Assembly (NCBI GenBank): GCA_020161355.1
Contig: JAIUOF010000001.1
Coordinates: 1,116,001 to 1,180,000 of the forward strand
Reading direction: 5' to 3'
DNA length: 64,000 nucleotides
Source of the DNA: Bacteroidota bacterium
Lineage (GTDB): Bacteria > Bacteroidota > Bacteroidia > Cytophagales > Spirosomataceae
Shown: positions 8,740 through 18,044 of the stretch, one piece after another
How the letters are laid out: each line of letters opens with the position of its first letter
Position numbering within the stretch: the first letter of the stretch is position 1
The notes under the pieces: model-generated
What the model saw: the letters and a program-made list of their open reading frames with translations, nothing else
Told to the model about the DNA's origin: nothing
Database searches by the model: none
Translations under genes and position numbers: made by a program

Positions 8740-10362
8740 TTAGCTAATAGTTTTAATAAAAGATTGCAAAAGTATTTTGTATTCTGATATTTCAGAATTG
8801 CTTTTTTCATGAGTCCACTTTAATTCCTGTTTCATAAGTCCTACAACAGTTTCGACTGACTCCAGGGTAATTTTCCAATCCAAAATCTCCCACCGAAGTC
8901 TTTGAGCAAAGAAATCTCTTGGTTTTATCAGCATTTCATTCCTTATAGAATAAATCACTTCGGCTTTTATTGCTTGTTTCTCCGGGTGAATTCTTTGCCC
9001 AAATAAGATATCTTCCGAGACAATTTTCAGAACTTTATCCGCTCTGTCTCCATATGTTTTTTGCAAATGCTTAAAAACATCTGACTCAACATCTACGGGT
9101 TTAGGTAGTTTTTCAAAATTTTCGCTCCCTACCAGTGGATACTTATGAGTTTTGCAAACTATGTCCAACCCCAAAATCTCGCATATTCTATCGGTAGCAT
9201 CCTCAGCCATAAGCCTGTAGGTAGTCCATTTCCCCCCCAACAAACTCAACAACCCTGATTTTTCGTCAAATTCCACCTCGTGGTCCCGCAGCAAGCTTTT
9301 GGTATTATTGTTTTTCCTGTCAGTTTTGGCAGCCAATAAAGGCCTGAGCCCTCCAAACCCTGCCTTTATGTCTTTTAATTCCGGAACTTTTCTGACGTAA
9401 TTTTTTAGGGTCTCCAACAAAAACTCGGCTTCATTTTTCTCCAGAAGCGGCTCACGATCAATGTCCTGATAGGGTGTATCAGTAGTACCCACTAAAACTG
9501 ATTTTTTAAAAGGAATTACAAAGATCAGCCGACCATCTTTGGTTTTAGGGATCAACATAGCTTTATCACCTTTGAAAAAATCTTTTGAAAGCACCATATG
9601 AACACCTTTAGAAGGAACTATCCGGGCCTCTTCCTCCTTATTGGCCGAAAGTCTAAGATTGTCGGCAAATGGCCCCGTACAATTTATTACCACTTTAGAA
9701 TTGATGGTAAACTCACTTCCGCTATCTTCATCTTTAGCAATGATACCCGAGATTTTTCCTGATGAATCAAAAATAAATTTTTGCCAGGAAATATAATTGG
9801 CTACTACTGCCCCGGATTTATGGGCTGTTTGTGCCAAAGCCAGTGCAAATCGGGCATCATCAAGCTGGCCATCGAAATACATTACCGCACTATGGATATC
9901 ATCACTCAAGTCAGGAGATAGCAATTTGGCTTCTTTTTTGGAAAGCCAGCGTGCTGCCGGAAGGTGGTCTTTTTGAGCAAAAAAACCATAAATTTTCAAT
10001 CCAATGGTATAATAAAGTGCCTCAAACGCACTAAAAACGGGAGTAATAATACCCAATGGCTTTGACAAATGTCGGGCATTTGCCAGCAAATATTTCCTTT
10101 CCTGTAAGCCATGCTTCACTTGCTTCAACTGGCTAAACTGAAATTTTGTAAAAGCCTGCTCAAGATATCTTACTCCACCATGAATAAGTTTTGTTGACCG
10201 TGAGGAAGTCTGACAGGAAAAATCTCCTTTTTCAATCAAAGCTACCTTTAAACCCCGTAAAGAAGCGTCCAATGCTACCCCACTTCCGCTCGCACCGGCT
10301 CCTATTACCAACAGATCAAATTTTTCTGTTTTTAATTTGCTAATATTTTCGCTCCTGTTCAT
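8740..10362 (-). CDS. glpD: Aerobic glycerol-3-phosphate dehydrogenase
   Basis: An FAD-dependent, membrane-associated enzyme that oxidises sn-glycerol-3-phosphate to dihydroxyacetone phosphate and passes electrons to quinone. At 540 residues it is full length. The FAD-binding Rossmann motif VIGAGASGSGVALDA begins near residue 19, and SSRSTKLIHGGVRYLEQ near 53 is the strongly conserved GlpD/GlpO segment. The C-terminal cap domain starts near 400. Its ATG overlaps the galactokinase stop by one base (TAATG), so it is translationally coupled as second gene after galK. The pairing of a sugar kinase with glpD is unusual; both feed central triose and hexose phosphates. Confidence 0.93.
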   Translation of the reverse strand: MNRSENISKLKTEKFDLLVIGAGASGSGVALDASLRGLKVALIEKGDFSCQTSSRSTKLIHGGVRYLEQAFTKFQFSQLKQVKHGLQERKYLLANARHLSKPLGIITPVFSAFEALYYTIGLKIYGFFAQKDHLPAARWLSKKEAKLLSPDLSDDIHSAVMYFDGQLDDARFALALAQTAHKSGAVVANYISWQKFIFDSSGKISGIIAKDEDSGSEFTINSKVVINCTGPFADNLRLSANKEEEARIVPSKGVHMVLSKDFFKGDKAMLIPKTKDGRLIFVIPFKKSVLVGTTDTPYQDIDREPLLEKNEAEFLLETLKNYVRKVPELKDIKAGFGGLRPLLAAKTDRKNNNTKSLLRDHEVEFDEKSGLLSLLGGKWTTYRLMAEDATDRICEILGLDIVCKTHKYPLVGSENFEKLPKPVDVESDVFKHLQKTYGDRADKVLKIVSEDILFGQRIHPEKQAIKAEVIYSIRNEMLIKPRDFFAQRLRWEILDWKITLESVETVVGLMKQELKWTHEKSNSEISEYKILLQSFIKTIS

Positions 10363-11549
10363 TATTCAACTACTGTCACACCATGACCCGTATTTACAAC
10401 ATAGATTTCCGGTTTAATCCCGAATCTCTTTTCATATAAATCCGAAATTTTTTCCCTAAAAGAATCTTCAGAACCTTTTTCAACCAGATTCAAAGTACAA
10501 CCTCCAAACCCCCCACCCATCATTCTGGCACCCAGGACCCCATTAATTTTTAGGGCTTCAGATTGCAAAAAATCTAATTCCTCACAACTCACTTCATACT
10601 TTTCTGATAATCCATGGTGCGAACCATTTAGTAATGCTCCTAGCTGCTTCATATCATTATTTTCAAGTGCTTGTGTGGCATCAAAAACTCTTTGAATTTC
10701 TTCTGTTACATATTGGCATCTCTCCAAAATCTTAGGATCTTTAAGTTCTTTTAATACTTCCAGATGGGCTGATTTCACATCTCTGAAAGATTTGATTTGG
10801 GGGAAATGGGATTTTAATGTCGCAAGACCTGATTCACATTGTTTTCTTCTAATGTTATATTGCGAATCGGCCAGAGTATGTTTTACTCCACTATTTACCA
10901 ATATAAACTCATGATTTACAAATTTCCCGCTTACATATTTATGGGAGAAATCACGACAGTCGAGCTGTATCAAATGATCCTTTTGGGAAAAGATAGATGC
11001 AAACATATCCATGATGCCACACTTTACCCCTACATATTTGTGCTCGGTTAGTTGAGCAATTTGGGCCAATTTTAGCTTATCAAATCCACAATCAAACAAA
11101 ATATTGAGAGCTGTACCTATCCCGGCTTCCACAGCAGCCGAAGATGACAGACCGGCACCATTAGGAATATTCCCACCAAAACACACATTTATTCCGGATG
11201 AAAAATAGATACCATTGAGGGAGAATTCTTTTATTACTCCCAACAGATGGTTGGGCCAGGCATGATCAGTACGTAATTCAAAGGAATTGATATTTTCAGT
11301 TTCAGAAACTGCCTCAAGATCTATGCTTTTTAAAACGACCCGACTATCAGTACGCTTACCTACCGAAAAATAGATAAACTTATCAATGGCTGCGGGCATT
11401 ACCAGTCCATCATTATAGTCAAGATGTTCACCTATTATGTTTATTCTACCCGGTGCTTCTATATTTATGTGAGGATGATTTCCAAAAAAATCAAAGAATG
11501 TTTTATTTAAATCAATGAAATAATCTGATGGGGTATGACTACTATTCAA
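10362..11549 (-). CDS. galK: Galactokinase
   Basis: A GHMP-family kinase that makes galactose-1-phosphate, first step of the Leloir pathway. It is 395 residues, standard length. The galactokinase signature GRINIIGEHLDYNDG starts near residue 40, the ATP-binding GAGLSSSAAVEAG is near 132, and the third GHMP motif RMMGGGFGG is near 342. The catalytic Asp falls in VGVKCGIMDMF near residue 183. It is first of a two-gene operon with glpD. galT, galE and galM are not in this window. The alpha-galactosidase at 36.7 kb could supply galactose. Confidence 0.95.
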   Translation of the reverse strand: MNSSHTPSDYFIDLNKTFFDFFGNHPHINIEAPGRINIIGEHLDYNDGLVMPAAIDKFIYFSVGKRTDSRVVLKSIDLEAVSETENINSFELRTDHAWPNHLLGVIKEFSLNGIYFSSGINVCFGGNIPNGAGLSSSAAVEAGIGTALNILFDCGFDKLKLAQIAQLTEHKYVGVKCGIMDMFASIFSQKDHLIQLDCRDFSHKYVSGKFVNHEFILVNSGVKHTLADSQYNIRRKQCESGLATLKSHFPQIKSFRDVKSAHLEVLKELKDPKILERCQYVTEEIQRVFDATQALENNDMKQLGALLNGSHHGLSEKYEVSCEELDFLQSEALKINGVLGARMMGGGFGGCTLNLVEKGSEDSFREKISDLYEKRFGIKPEIYVVNTGHGVTVVE

Positions 11550-11855
11550 AACTATTTTTTTGTCACAAATATCACAAAAAAACTGTTTGAATTTTACGAT
11601 TTTTGAGTAAATTTAAAGGACAAAAAAATAATATTATATAATTCTGAAAACCTGAAAGCAAAAATTGTAAAAATTAAAGATTAAAAAATTTGATTTTGAT
11701 ATTTTTTTTTGCTATATGTGTGAAAATTAACATTTTCTGTATTTTTTTCTACATCACCACTTTATATAATGTTGCATTAAATAAGGATTTTTAAAAAATG
11801 ATTTATATCATAATTTCCTTGTGCGATTGTCATGTTTTTCGGGTTTTTGTGACTT
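11550..11855. other. AT-rich divergent intergenic region, no gene seen
   Basis: About 300 bases between galK (minus) and the cbb3 operon (plus) with long A and T runs and no credible coding frame or RNA structure. It must hold promoters for both directions. The extended open frame from GTG 11821 is judged to be leader, not protein. Confidence 0.6.
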
Positions 11856-11863
11856 TAGTTTTG
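11856..11863 (+). promoter_or_regulatory. Candidate -7 box TAGTTTTG for the cbb3 operon
   Basis: TAGTTTTG matches TAnnTTTG and lies 36 bases before the ATG at 11899. Transcription would begin near 11870, after the upstream GTG at 11821. This supports the internal ATG as the ccoNO start. The -33 element is poorly defined. Confidence 0.4.
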
Positions 11864-11898
11864 AATCGTTAAAAAGTTTACTAAACATTTTGAATGCT

Positions 11899-14070
11899 AT
11901 GCGTTTATTAACCAAACCACTAATGAGCTCTGACCACTCGGAATCTTCGGGATCGCTGGAGGGATTTTACTATGACAATCAGATAGTTAAAGCCTTTATC
12001 ATCGTTACCGTTATTTTTGGAGTCGTTGGAATGCTTGTAGGTCTTACTGCTGCGTTGCAGTTGTTCTGGCCAGCCGCCAATATGGAGTTGCCATTTACTA
12101 CCTTTGGTAGAATCAGGCCACTACACACCAATGCCATTATTTTTGCCTTTGTAGGTAATGGTATGTTTGCCGGCGTTTATTATTCATCACAAAGGTTATT
12201 AAAAACTCCTATGCTCAGCCCGATTCTGAGCTGGATTCATTTCTGGGGTTGGCAATTAATCATTGCTGCAGCTGCACTTTCATTACCACTGGGTATGACC
12301 ACAGGTAAAGAATATGCTGAGTTAGAGTGGCCAATTGACATTGCCATCACGCTAATTTGGGTCGTTTTTGCTATCAATTTTATTGGAGCAATTCTCAAAA
12401 GACGGGAAAGACACATGTATGTAGCACTTTGGTTCTACATTTCTTGTATCGTTACTGTTGCCATGTTGCATATCGTTAACTCCCTGGAATTACCGGTTTC
12501 TGCAACAAAAAGTTATTCAATTTACGCCGGGGTTCAGGATGCATTGGTACAATGGTGGTATGGCCACAATGCGGTAGCATTTTTCCTCACTACTCCAATC
12601 TTAGGTTTGATGTATTACTTCTTACCTAAAGCAGCTAACCGTCCCGTTTATTCCTACAAACTTTCAATTATCCACTTCTGGTCATTGATTTTTATTTACA
12701 TCTGGGCCGGACCTCACCACTTACTTTACACTTCCCTTCCTGACTGGGCACAAAGTTTGGGTACAGTTTTCTCAGTGATGTTGATTGCTCCTTCATGGGG
12801 TGGTATGCTCAACGGTCTATTGACACTCAGAGGTGCTTGGGATCGCGTAAGAGAGAATCCGGTATTGAAGTTCTTTGTTGTTGCAGTAACGTGCTACGGT
12901 ATGTCAACTTTTGAAGGTCCAATGTTATCTTTGAAAAACGTTAACGCCATTTCACATTATACTGACTGGACAATTGCTCACGTTCACATTGGTGGACTGG
13001 GATGGAACGGTTTCATTACTTTTGGTATGTTCTACTATCTTGTACCAAAAATGTGGAAAACTACTCTTTACTCTGAAAAACTTGCCAATATTCACTTCTG
13101 GTTAGGCACTTTAGGTATAATATTCTATGCACTTCCATTGTATTGGGGTGGTTTTACACAAAGTTTAATGTGGAAAGAATTTACTCCGGACGGATTCCTT
13201 GCCTATCCTAACTTTCTGGAGACAGTAACTCAGATTATTCCAATGTATATGTCAAGAGCCTTCGGTGGTACTTTATATCTTGTCGGTACGTTGATAATGA
13301 TTTATAACCTAATCAAAACTGCGGCATCTGGTGAATTCCAGGCTTATGAATACGACGAAGCACCAGCCTTAACCAAAAAAGCTGTTGTTGGTGGTGGCTG
13401 GCACGCCGTTTTGGAACGCAAACCTATTCTTTTCACTGTCCTTGCTCTTGTTGCTGTTTTGATAGGTGGAATTATTGAGTTTGTCCCTACCTGGCTGGTT
13501 AAATCTAATGTTCCTACCATTGCAAGTGTGAAACCTTATACTCCGCTTGAACTTCAGGGTAGAGATATTTATATAAGAGAAGGTTGCTACAACTGCCACT
13601 CACAAATGATCCGTCCGTTCAGATCTGAAACAGAACGTTATGGCGAATACTCTAAATCAGGCGAATTCGTATATGATCATCCATTCCAGTGGGGATCTCG
13701 TCGTACCGGACCAGATTTACACAGAGTTGGTGGTAAATATCCCGATTCATGGCACTATAATCACATGATGGACCCATCATCAATGTCACCGGGCTCTATC
13801 ATGCCTTCATACCCATGGTTATTCGAAAGTGATTTCGACAAAACTCTTATACCAGGAAAAATCAAAGCAATGAAAACGCTTGGTGTTCCTTATGAGGATG
13901 GATTTGAAGATACCGCAGTTGCAGAAATGGAGAAACAAGCCGAAGGTATATCAAAAGGACTTGCTGACGGAAATATCAAAGTTGATAAAAACAAAGAGAT
14001 TGTGGCTTTGATTGCTTATTTGCAAAGATTGGGTACAGATATAAAAAATGAACCTACTGCAATGAAATAA
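11899..14070 (+). CDS. ccoNO: cbb3-type cytochrome c oxidase, fused CcoN-CcoO subunits
   Basis: The first ~480 residues are CcoN: twelve or so membrane helices with the haem b and CuB histidines, visible in WYGHNAVAFFLTTP, IWAGPHHLLY and IAHVHIGGLGWNGF. The last ~200 residues are CcoO, with one c-type haem site CYNCH near residue 563 and Met ligand candidates in SPGSIMPSYPW. The fused subunit therefore carries catalysis (O2 to water, high O2 affinity) and the first electron entry. CcoN-CcoO fusion is known in Bacteroidota. I chose ATG 11899 because a candidate promoter box lies just upstream and the preceding codons look non-coding; ATG 11923 is an alternative. It is first gene of the cco operon. 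Confidence 0.93.
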   Translation: MRLLTKPLMSSDHSESSGSLEGFYYDNQIVKAFIIVTVIFGVVGMLVGLTAALQLFWPAANMELPFTTFGRIRPLHTNAIIFAFVGNGMFAGVYYSSQRLLKTPMLSPILSWIHFWGWQLIIAAAALSLPLGMTTGKEYAELEWPIDIAITLIWVVFAINFIGAILKRRERHMYVALWFYISCIVTVAMLHIVNSLELPVSATKSYSIYAGVQDALVQWWYGHNAVAFFLTTPILGLMYYFLPKAANRPVYSYKLSIIHFWSLIFIYIWAGPHHLLYTSLPDWAQSLGTVFSVMLIAPSWGGMLNGLLTLRGAWDRVRENPVLKFFVVAVTCYGMSTFEGPMLSLKNVNAISHYTDWTIAHVHIGGLGWNGFITFGMFYYLVPKMWKTTLYSEKLANIHFWLGTLGIIFYALPLYWGGFTQSLMWKEFTPDGFLAYPNFLETVTQIIPMYMSRAFGGTLYLVGTLIMIYNLIKTAASGEFQAYEYDEAPALTKKAVVGGGWHAVLERKPILFTVLALVAVLIGGIIEFVPTWLVKSNVPTIASVKPYTPLELQGRDIYIREGCYNCHSQMIRPFRSETERYGEYSKSGEFVYDHPFQWGSRRTGPDLHRVGGKYPDSWHYNHMMDPSSMSPGSIMPSYPWLFESDFDKTLIPGKIKAMKTLGVPYEDGFEDTAVAEMEKQAEGISKGLADGNIKVDKNKEIVALIAYLQRLGTDIKNEPTAMK

Positions 14071-14120
14071 AAAATAAGTTGGGTATGAGAAATCATACCT
14101 GGCTTAAATCAAATAAAAAG

Positions 14121-14282
14121 ATGATAAAAAACGCTCTTAATTCGATTCAGGACGTGTCAGTTTATCCTATAATCTCGCTATTGATTTTTGTGGCTTTTTT
14201 TGTAGGTCTCGGAATTGTAGTATATACAGCCGACAAAAAATACATAAAGCATATGGAAGAACTGCCTCTTGATGAGGACTAA
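14121..14282 (+). CDS. ccoQ: CcoQ-like small subunit of cbb3 oxidase
   Basis: A 53-residue single-span membrane protein located exactly where CcoQ/FixQ is expected, between ccoO and ccoP. The helix is about residues 11-32 (ISLLIFVAFFVGLGIVVYTA), and it ends in acidic residues (LPLDED), as in other CcoQ proteins. The start at ATG 14121 is preferred over ATG 14085 because MIKNALNS begins the conserved region. CcoQ stabilises the oxidase in proteobacterial models. Function here follows from position. Confidence 0.8.
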   Translation: MIKNALNSIQDVSVYPIISLLIFVAFFVGLGIVVYTADKKYIKHMEELPLDED

Positions 14283-14308
14283 TTAATTTCGATAAAACTT
14301 TGAATATT

Positions 14309-15130
14309 ATGTCAATTATGAATTTATCTTTCAAATCAGGAGAAGACCTGTTCCAGTTTATATTACTGGGGGTACTTTTGCTGTTCACCGTAATATTATT
14401 TTTTGTAGTAATGAACATTTTTATGCTACTCAAAAAATTAAGCATTGGTGGAAACGGTTCTACTGTGGTACAGGCAGCCGATAAAGGTGGATTTTGGAAA
14501 GGGTTAACTGACGCTGTTCCCGTTTCAAAAGAAGAAACTGTAATGTTAGACCATAACTATGATGGTATCAGGGAGTTAGACAACCACTTACCACCATGGT
14601 GGCTGGGTCTATTCTATGGAACAATCATTTTCGCGGTATATTACCTCCTTGATTATCACGTATTTCACTGGTCACCAAGTCAGGCACAGGAATATGAAAT
14701 AGCAATGACTGATGCCAAAAAAGAAGTTGAAGCTTATCAGGCTAAATTAGGTGAGAGCCTTGATGAGAAATCAGTAACTTTAGCAACTGATCCTAAAGCC
14801 TTAGAAGCCGGTAAAACTATTTTTACTGAAAAATGTGCTGCATGTCATGGTGCTGCTGGTGAAGGTACTGTCGGACCAAATTTAACAGATGAGTATTGGT
14901 TGCACGGTGGAACAATTAATGATTTGTTTGCAACTATTAAAAATGGTGTTCCGGAAAAAGGGATGATTTCGTGGAAAGCCACATTGAAACCAAATGAGAT
15001 TCAGAATGTTGCCAGCTACATCTTAGGTTTGCAAGGCACTAACCCAGCAAATCCAAAAGCACCACAAGGTGTTAAAGCAGGTGGAGATGCTACTGCAGCG
15101 ACTACTGACTCAACGGCTGCTGCAAAATAA
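14309..15130 (+). CDS. ccoP: Cytochrome c oxidase cbb3, CcoP subunit with a single haem c site
   Basis: About 273 residues with two N-terminal membrane segments (about residues 12-40 and 97-115), the CcoP-typical WWLGLFYGTI segment, and one cytochrome c domain with CAACH near residue 176 and the axial Met in GMISWKATL near 227. Canonical CcoP has two CxxCH sites; only one is present here, which seems usual for Bacteroidota but differs from the proteobacterial enzyme. The tail is low-complexity Ala/Thr/Pro. I took ATG 14309; ATG 14318 is possible. A perfect 12-bp hairpin follows the gene. Confidence 0.9.
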   Translation: MSIMNLSFKSGEDLFQFILLGVLLLFTVILFFVVMNIFMLLKKLSIGGNGSTVVQAADKGGFWKGLTDAVPVSKEETVMLDHNYDGIRELDNHLPPWWLGLFYGTIIFAVYYLLDYHVFHWSPSQAQEYEIAMTDAKKEVEAYQAKLGESLDEKSVTLATDPKALEAGKTIFTEKCAACHGAAGEGTVGPNLTDEYWLHGGTINDLFATIKNGVPEKGMISWKATLKPNEIQNVASYILGLQGTNPANPKAPQGVKAGGDATAATTDSTAAAK

Positions 15131-15162
15131 AATTAAAATATAATTTTTGAAAAATTATCATT

Positions 15163-15196
15163 ATACATATCTCCTTGCTTTCAGGGAGATATGTAT
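15163..15196 (+). terminator. Perfect 12-bp hairpin between ccoP and ccoG
   Basis: ATACATATCTCC (15163-15174) pairs perfectly with GGAGATATGTAT (15185-15196) over a 10-base loop. It is followed by TTCAAAAAAC, not a clean U-tract. This suggests a partial terminator or a 3' stabilising structure that sets the ratio of oxidase subunits to assembly factors. Confidence 0.55.
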
Positions 15197-15235
15197 TTCA
15201 AAAAACTCTCTGATTGGATAAACAATTAAATCATA

Positions 15236-16669
15236 ATGAAAAATTTCGAAGATATCTATGAATTTGTAGATAGCGAAGACGAAGAATTTAGAAACTCCCT
15301 CGCTACAGTTGATAAAACAGGTAAAAGAATCTGGTTATATCCCAAAAAAGTCTCAGGTGCATTTTTTAATAAAAGGGTAATAGCAACAATCATTTTTCTG
15401 ATTGTTTTTATTGCAGGTCCATTTATTAAAATCAATGGCATGCCTCTTTTAATGATGAATGTTTTTGAACGGAAATTTAGTATTTTCGGTCAACTGTTTA
15501 TGCCACAAGACTTTATCATTTTTGGATTGGCCATGGTTACCTTCGTGGTTTTTATCATTTTGTTTACTGTGACCTATGGTCGAATATGGTGTGGATGGCT
15601 TTGTCCACAAACCGTATTTATGGAAATGATTTTCAGACCAATCGAAAACTGGCTCGAAGGCGATGGCCGCACACAAAAGAAATTTGATGAGTCTCCGCTA
15701 AGCTTTAATAAAGCCTGGAGAAAAACACTTAAGCATATAATCTACATCGTTTTTTCAATATTCATTTCCCATATTACCATGGCTTATCTGGTGGGTATTG
15801 AAAAAGTTAAATTATTAATAACCAGTCCTCCCTCCGAGAATATAGCCGGTTTTGCAGGACTAGTAGTATTTACCGGACTTTTTTATTTTGTATTCTCAAG
15901 GTTACGTGAGCAAGTTTGTATCGCCATTTGCCCTTATGGACGTTTACAAGGTGCAATGGTGACCCGGGAAACCATGACCGTAATTTATGACGACAAGAGA
16001 GGGGAACCTAGGGGCCGTGTTTCTAAGACCCAAAAAGATACTCCTGTTGATACTTCTAAAGGTGATTGCGTGGATTGTAAATTATGTATTCAGGTTTGTC
16101 CAACTGGTATAGATATCAGAAATGGGGTACAGCTTGAATGTGTAAACTGTACTGCTTGTATCGATGTATGTGATGAAGTAATGGATAAAGTGGGGAAACC
16201 AAAAGGACTTATCAGGTATGCCTCGGTTGAAACCATTGAGAAGGGTACCCCTTTCAAGTTTACTATAAGAATGATAGCATATACGGTAGTTTTATCAATA
16301 TTACTTACTGTACTTGGTATTTTGATTGCCACCAGAACATCTGTTGAAACAACACTCATGCGTGTTCCTGGACAACTATATCAGGAAAAAGACGGGAAAA
16401 TCACCAATTTGTATAATGCACAAATGGTCAATAAATCCAATGATCCTAAAGTGTTAAAACTCATTACTGAAGAGCCAGGTGCAACGCTTAAGTTTGTTGG
16501 ACCGAATTCAGATGTTAAAATTAAACCGGGTGGAAGAGCCGAGGTAGTTTTCTTTGTGGAGTTTCCTAAAGAAAAAATCACTAAAAGAAAAACCAATATC
16601 AAAATCAAAGTTTTGGAAAACAATGCCGAAATTGAAGAATTAAAAACCAATTTCCTCGGACCATTCTAA
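15236..16669 (+). CDS. ccoG: CcoG-type cbb3 oxidase assembly protein, polyferredoxin
   Basis: A 477-residue inner-membrane iron-sulfur protein; in proteobacteria CcoG reduces Cu(II) for cbb3 copper centre assembly. Visible parts are several membrane helices (about 45-65, 90-112, 165-185, 205-222, 345-365), the membrane cysteine motif RIWCGWLCPQTVF near 120, CIAICPYGRLQ near 232, and two [4Fe-4S] clusters (CVDCKLCIQVCPTG near 280 and CVNCTACIDVCDE near 303). The C-terminus is the IgG-like FixG domain. It sits 105 bases after ccoP in the same direction. Confidence 0.93.
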   Translation: MKNFEDIYEFVDSEDEEFRNSLATVDKTGKRIWLYPKKVSGAFFNKRVIATIIFLIVFIAGPFIKINGMPLLMMNVFERKFSIFGQLFMPQDFIIFGLAMVTFVVFIILFTVTYGRIWCGWLCPQTVFMEMIFRPIENWLEGDGRTQKKFDESPLSFNKAWRKTLKHIIYIVFSIFISHITMAYLVGIEKVKLLITSPPSENIAGFAGLVVFTGLFYFVFSRLREQVCIAICPYGRLQGAMVTRETMTVIYDDKRGEPRGRVSKTQKDTPVDTSKGDCVDCKLCIQVCPTGIDIRNGVQLECVNCTACIDVCDEVMDKVGKPKGLIRYASVETIEKGTPFKFTIRMIAYTVVLSILLTVLGILIATRTSVETTLMRVPGQLYQEKDGKITNLYNAQMVNKSNDPKVLKLITEEPGATLKFVGPNSDVKIKPGGRAEVVFFVEFPKEKITKRKTNIKIKVLENNAEIEELKTNFLGPF

Positions 16670-16764
16670 GCAATAATTCTTTAACCATCCTTTTTTACTC
16701 AATTAACAAAAGTTTGACTATTTTTGAGTTTGAAAAGGATGGTTTTATTTTATATATATATATT

Positions 16765-17196
16765 ATGAATTGGGGACGAAAAATCACTTTGGCATATCTG
16801 GGATTTGTTGTTTTTATGCTTTTTCTTGTAATAAAATCTGTAAGACAGAAAGATATTTATCTGGTATCCGATAATTATTACGAGGATGAGATTGGCTTCG
16901 AAAAACGACTAGAAAATCAGAGAAATGTAAAAACCCTTTCTTCGCCAGTAAGTATCGAAGAAAAAGCCGATACTTTGACCTTATTTCTGGCAAAAGAATC
17001 AGAAAAAGGCAAAGGATTTGTTACATTCTACAGACCTTCAGATAAAAATCTTGACTTCAAGCTACCTTTACAAATCGACGCTGACGGTTTCCAAAAAATA
17101 TATACCGGAAAATATGCCAAAGGCCTATGGACTGTAAAAATTAACTGGGAAATTGGAAGCAAAGAATACTATCTTGAAAAGAAAATTCAGTTATAA
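16765..17196 (+). CDS. ccoH: FixH/CcoH family cbb3 assembly protein
   Basis: About 143 residues with one N-terminal membrane helix (residues about 5-25) and a periplasmic FixH domain. The ISLVSDNYYEDE-like element reads YLVSDNYYEDEIGF here, typical of FixH. The start is the ATG at 16765, giving MNWGRKITLAYLGF; upstream frame codons are AT-rich leader. It is needed for cbb3 maturation in other bacteria. It ends 5 bases before the SafE-like gene. Confidence 0.85.
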   Translation: MNWGRKITLAYLGFVVFMLFLVIKSVRQKDIYLVSDNYYEDEIGFEKRLENQRNVKTLSSPVSIEEKADTLTLFLAKESEKGKGFVTFYRPSDKNLDFKLPLQIDADGFQKIYTGKYAKGLWTVKINWEIGSKEYYLEKKIQL

Positions 17197-17201
17197 TATC
17201 C

Positions 17202-17903
17202 ATGTTTGGGGCTGCTTTTGTATTAGGATTAGTGGGAAGCCTTCATTGTGTGGGTATGTGTGGCCCATTGACCTTGCTTTTGCCTCAGTCGGCATATAAT
17301 TCTTACAAATATATACTCGGTCGAATCCTTTACAATTCTGGAAGGGTGATAACATACACTGTATTAGGAGCAAGTGTAGGTTTTTTTGGAGAAAAATTAA
17401 GCTTTTTTATCTCTCAAAAATCACTTTCCATATCAATTGGCATCATTCTCTTACTGTATATTCTTTTACCCGGAATATTAAGAATCAAGGCTTTTAATCT
17501 AAACACGGTTTACAAATTTACCGGAATATTTAAAAGCTTCTTTGGGCGAATCTTCAAAAACCAATCATTATTGGCTCAACTAAGTTTTGGTTTGGTAAAT
17601 GGTCTCTTGCCTTGCGGAATGGTTTATGCGGCACTTGCTACCTCTTTTGTGATGAGTACCTGGCTAGATTCCGCATTAAATATGACGTTTTTTGGCCTGG
17701 GTACACTGCCCCTTATGTTGCCAGTAAGCTTAGGTATTCATAAGCTTCGGCAAATTATTGGCAATAAATTTAACTTAGTGATGAACATTGCCTACGTAAT
17801 TCTTGGAATCTGGTTGATTTACCGTGGATTTATGTTTCACACCCATACACTCTACACTGCACCCGGACAAAAAGTCGAAACCGAGTGTATTACCCCTCAC
17901 TAA
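17202..17903 (+). CDS. SafE/DsbD_2-family membrane protein of the cco operon
   Basis: A 233-residue polytopic membrane protein of about six helices. The N-terminus GLVGSLHCVGMCGPLTLLLP is the hallmark of the sulfite-exporter TauE/SafE-like, DsbD_2-type family (a cys-rich HCxGMCGP motif), and LVNGLLPCGMVYAAL near residue 140 is the second half-repeat with another Cys. In cco gene clusters such proteins (CcoS2/CcoA-like in annotation) are thought to handle copper or thiol redox for oxidase assembly. Substrate cannot be inferred. It starts 5 bases after ccoH, so it is the last gene of the operon. ccoI and ccoS are not nearby. Confidence 0.8.
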   Translation: MFGAAFVLGLVGSLHCVGMCGPLTLLLPQSAYNSYKYILGRILYNSGRVITYTVLGASVGFFGEKLSFFISQKSLSISIGIILLLYILLPGILRIKAFNLNTVYKFTGIFKSFFGRIFKNQSLLAQLSFGLVNGLLPCGMVYAALATSFVMSTWLDSALNMTFFGLGTLPLMLPVSLGIHKLRQIIGNKFNLVMNIAYVILGIWLIYRGFMFHTHTLYTAPGQKVETECITPH

Positions 17904-17980
17904 TCCTACCCCATAACAGATACATAATCAAACACTTGCAAATTTTTTTTATTTTTTTTAAAATTATTAGTCTATAAAAT

Positions 17981-18012
17981 TTGTATAGTAATAACTTTCT
18001 GTATTAGTTTTG
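17981..18012 (+). promoter_or_regulatory. Promoter candidate of the SAM-riboswitch transcript (TTG-N21-TAGTTTTG)
   Basis: TTG at 17981-17983 and TAGTTTTG at 18005-18012, spaced by 21 bases, fit the Bacteroidota sigma-factor consensus TTG / TAnnTTTG. The start site would lie near 18019, just ahead of the aptamer P1 stem at 18045. Confidence 0.5.
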
Positions 18013-18044
18013 CAGTGTCACTCTTAATTCTTCAAAAGAACTTA

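Noticed and set aside
11821..11898. GTG-initiated extension of ccoNO
   Set aside because: It lies mostly upstream of a promoter-like box and adds residues unlike known CcoN N-termini.
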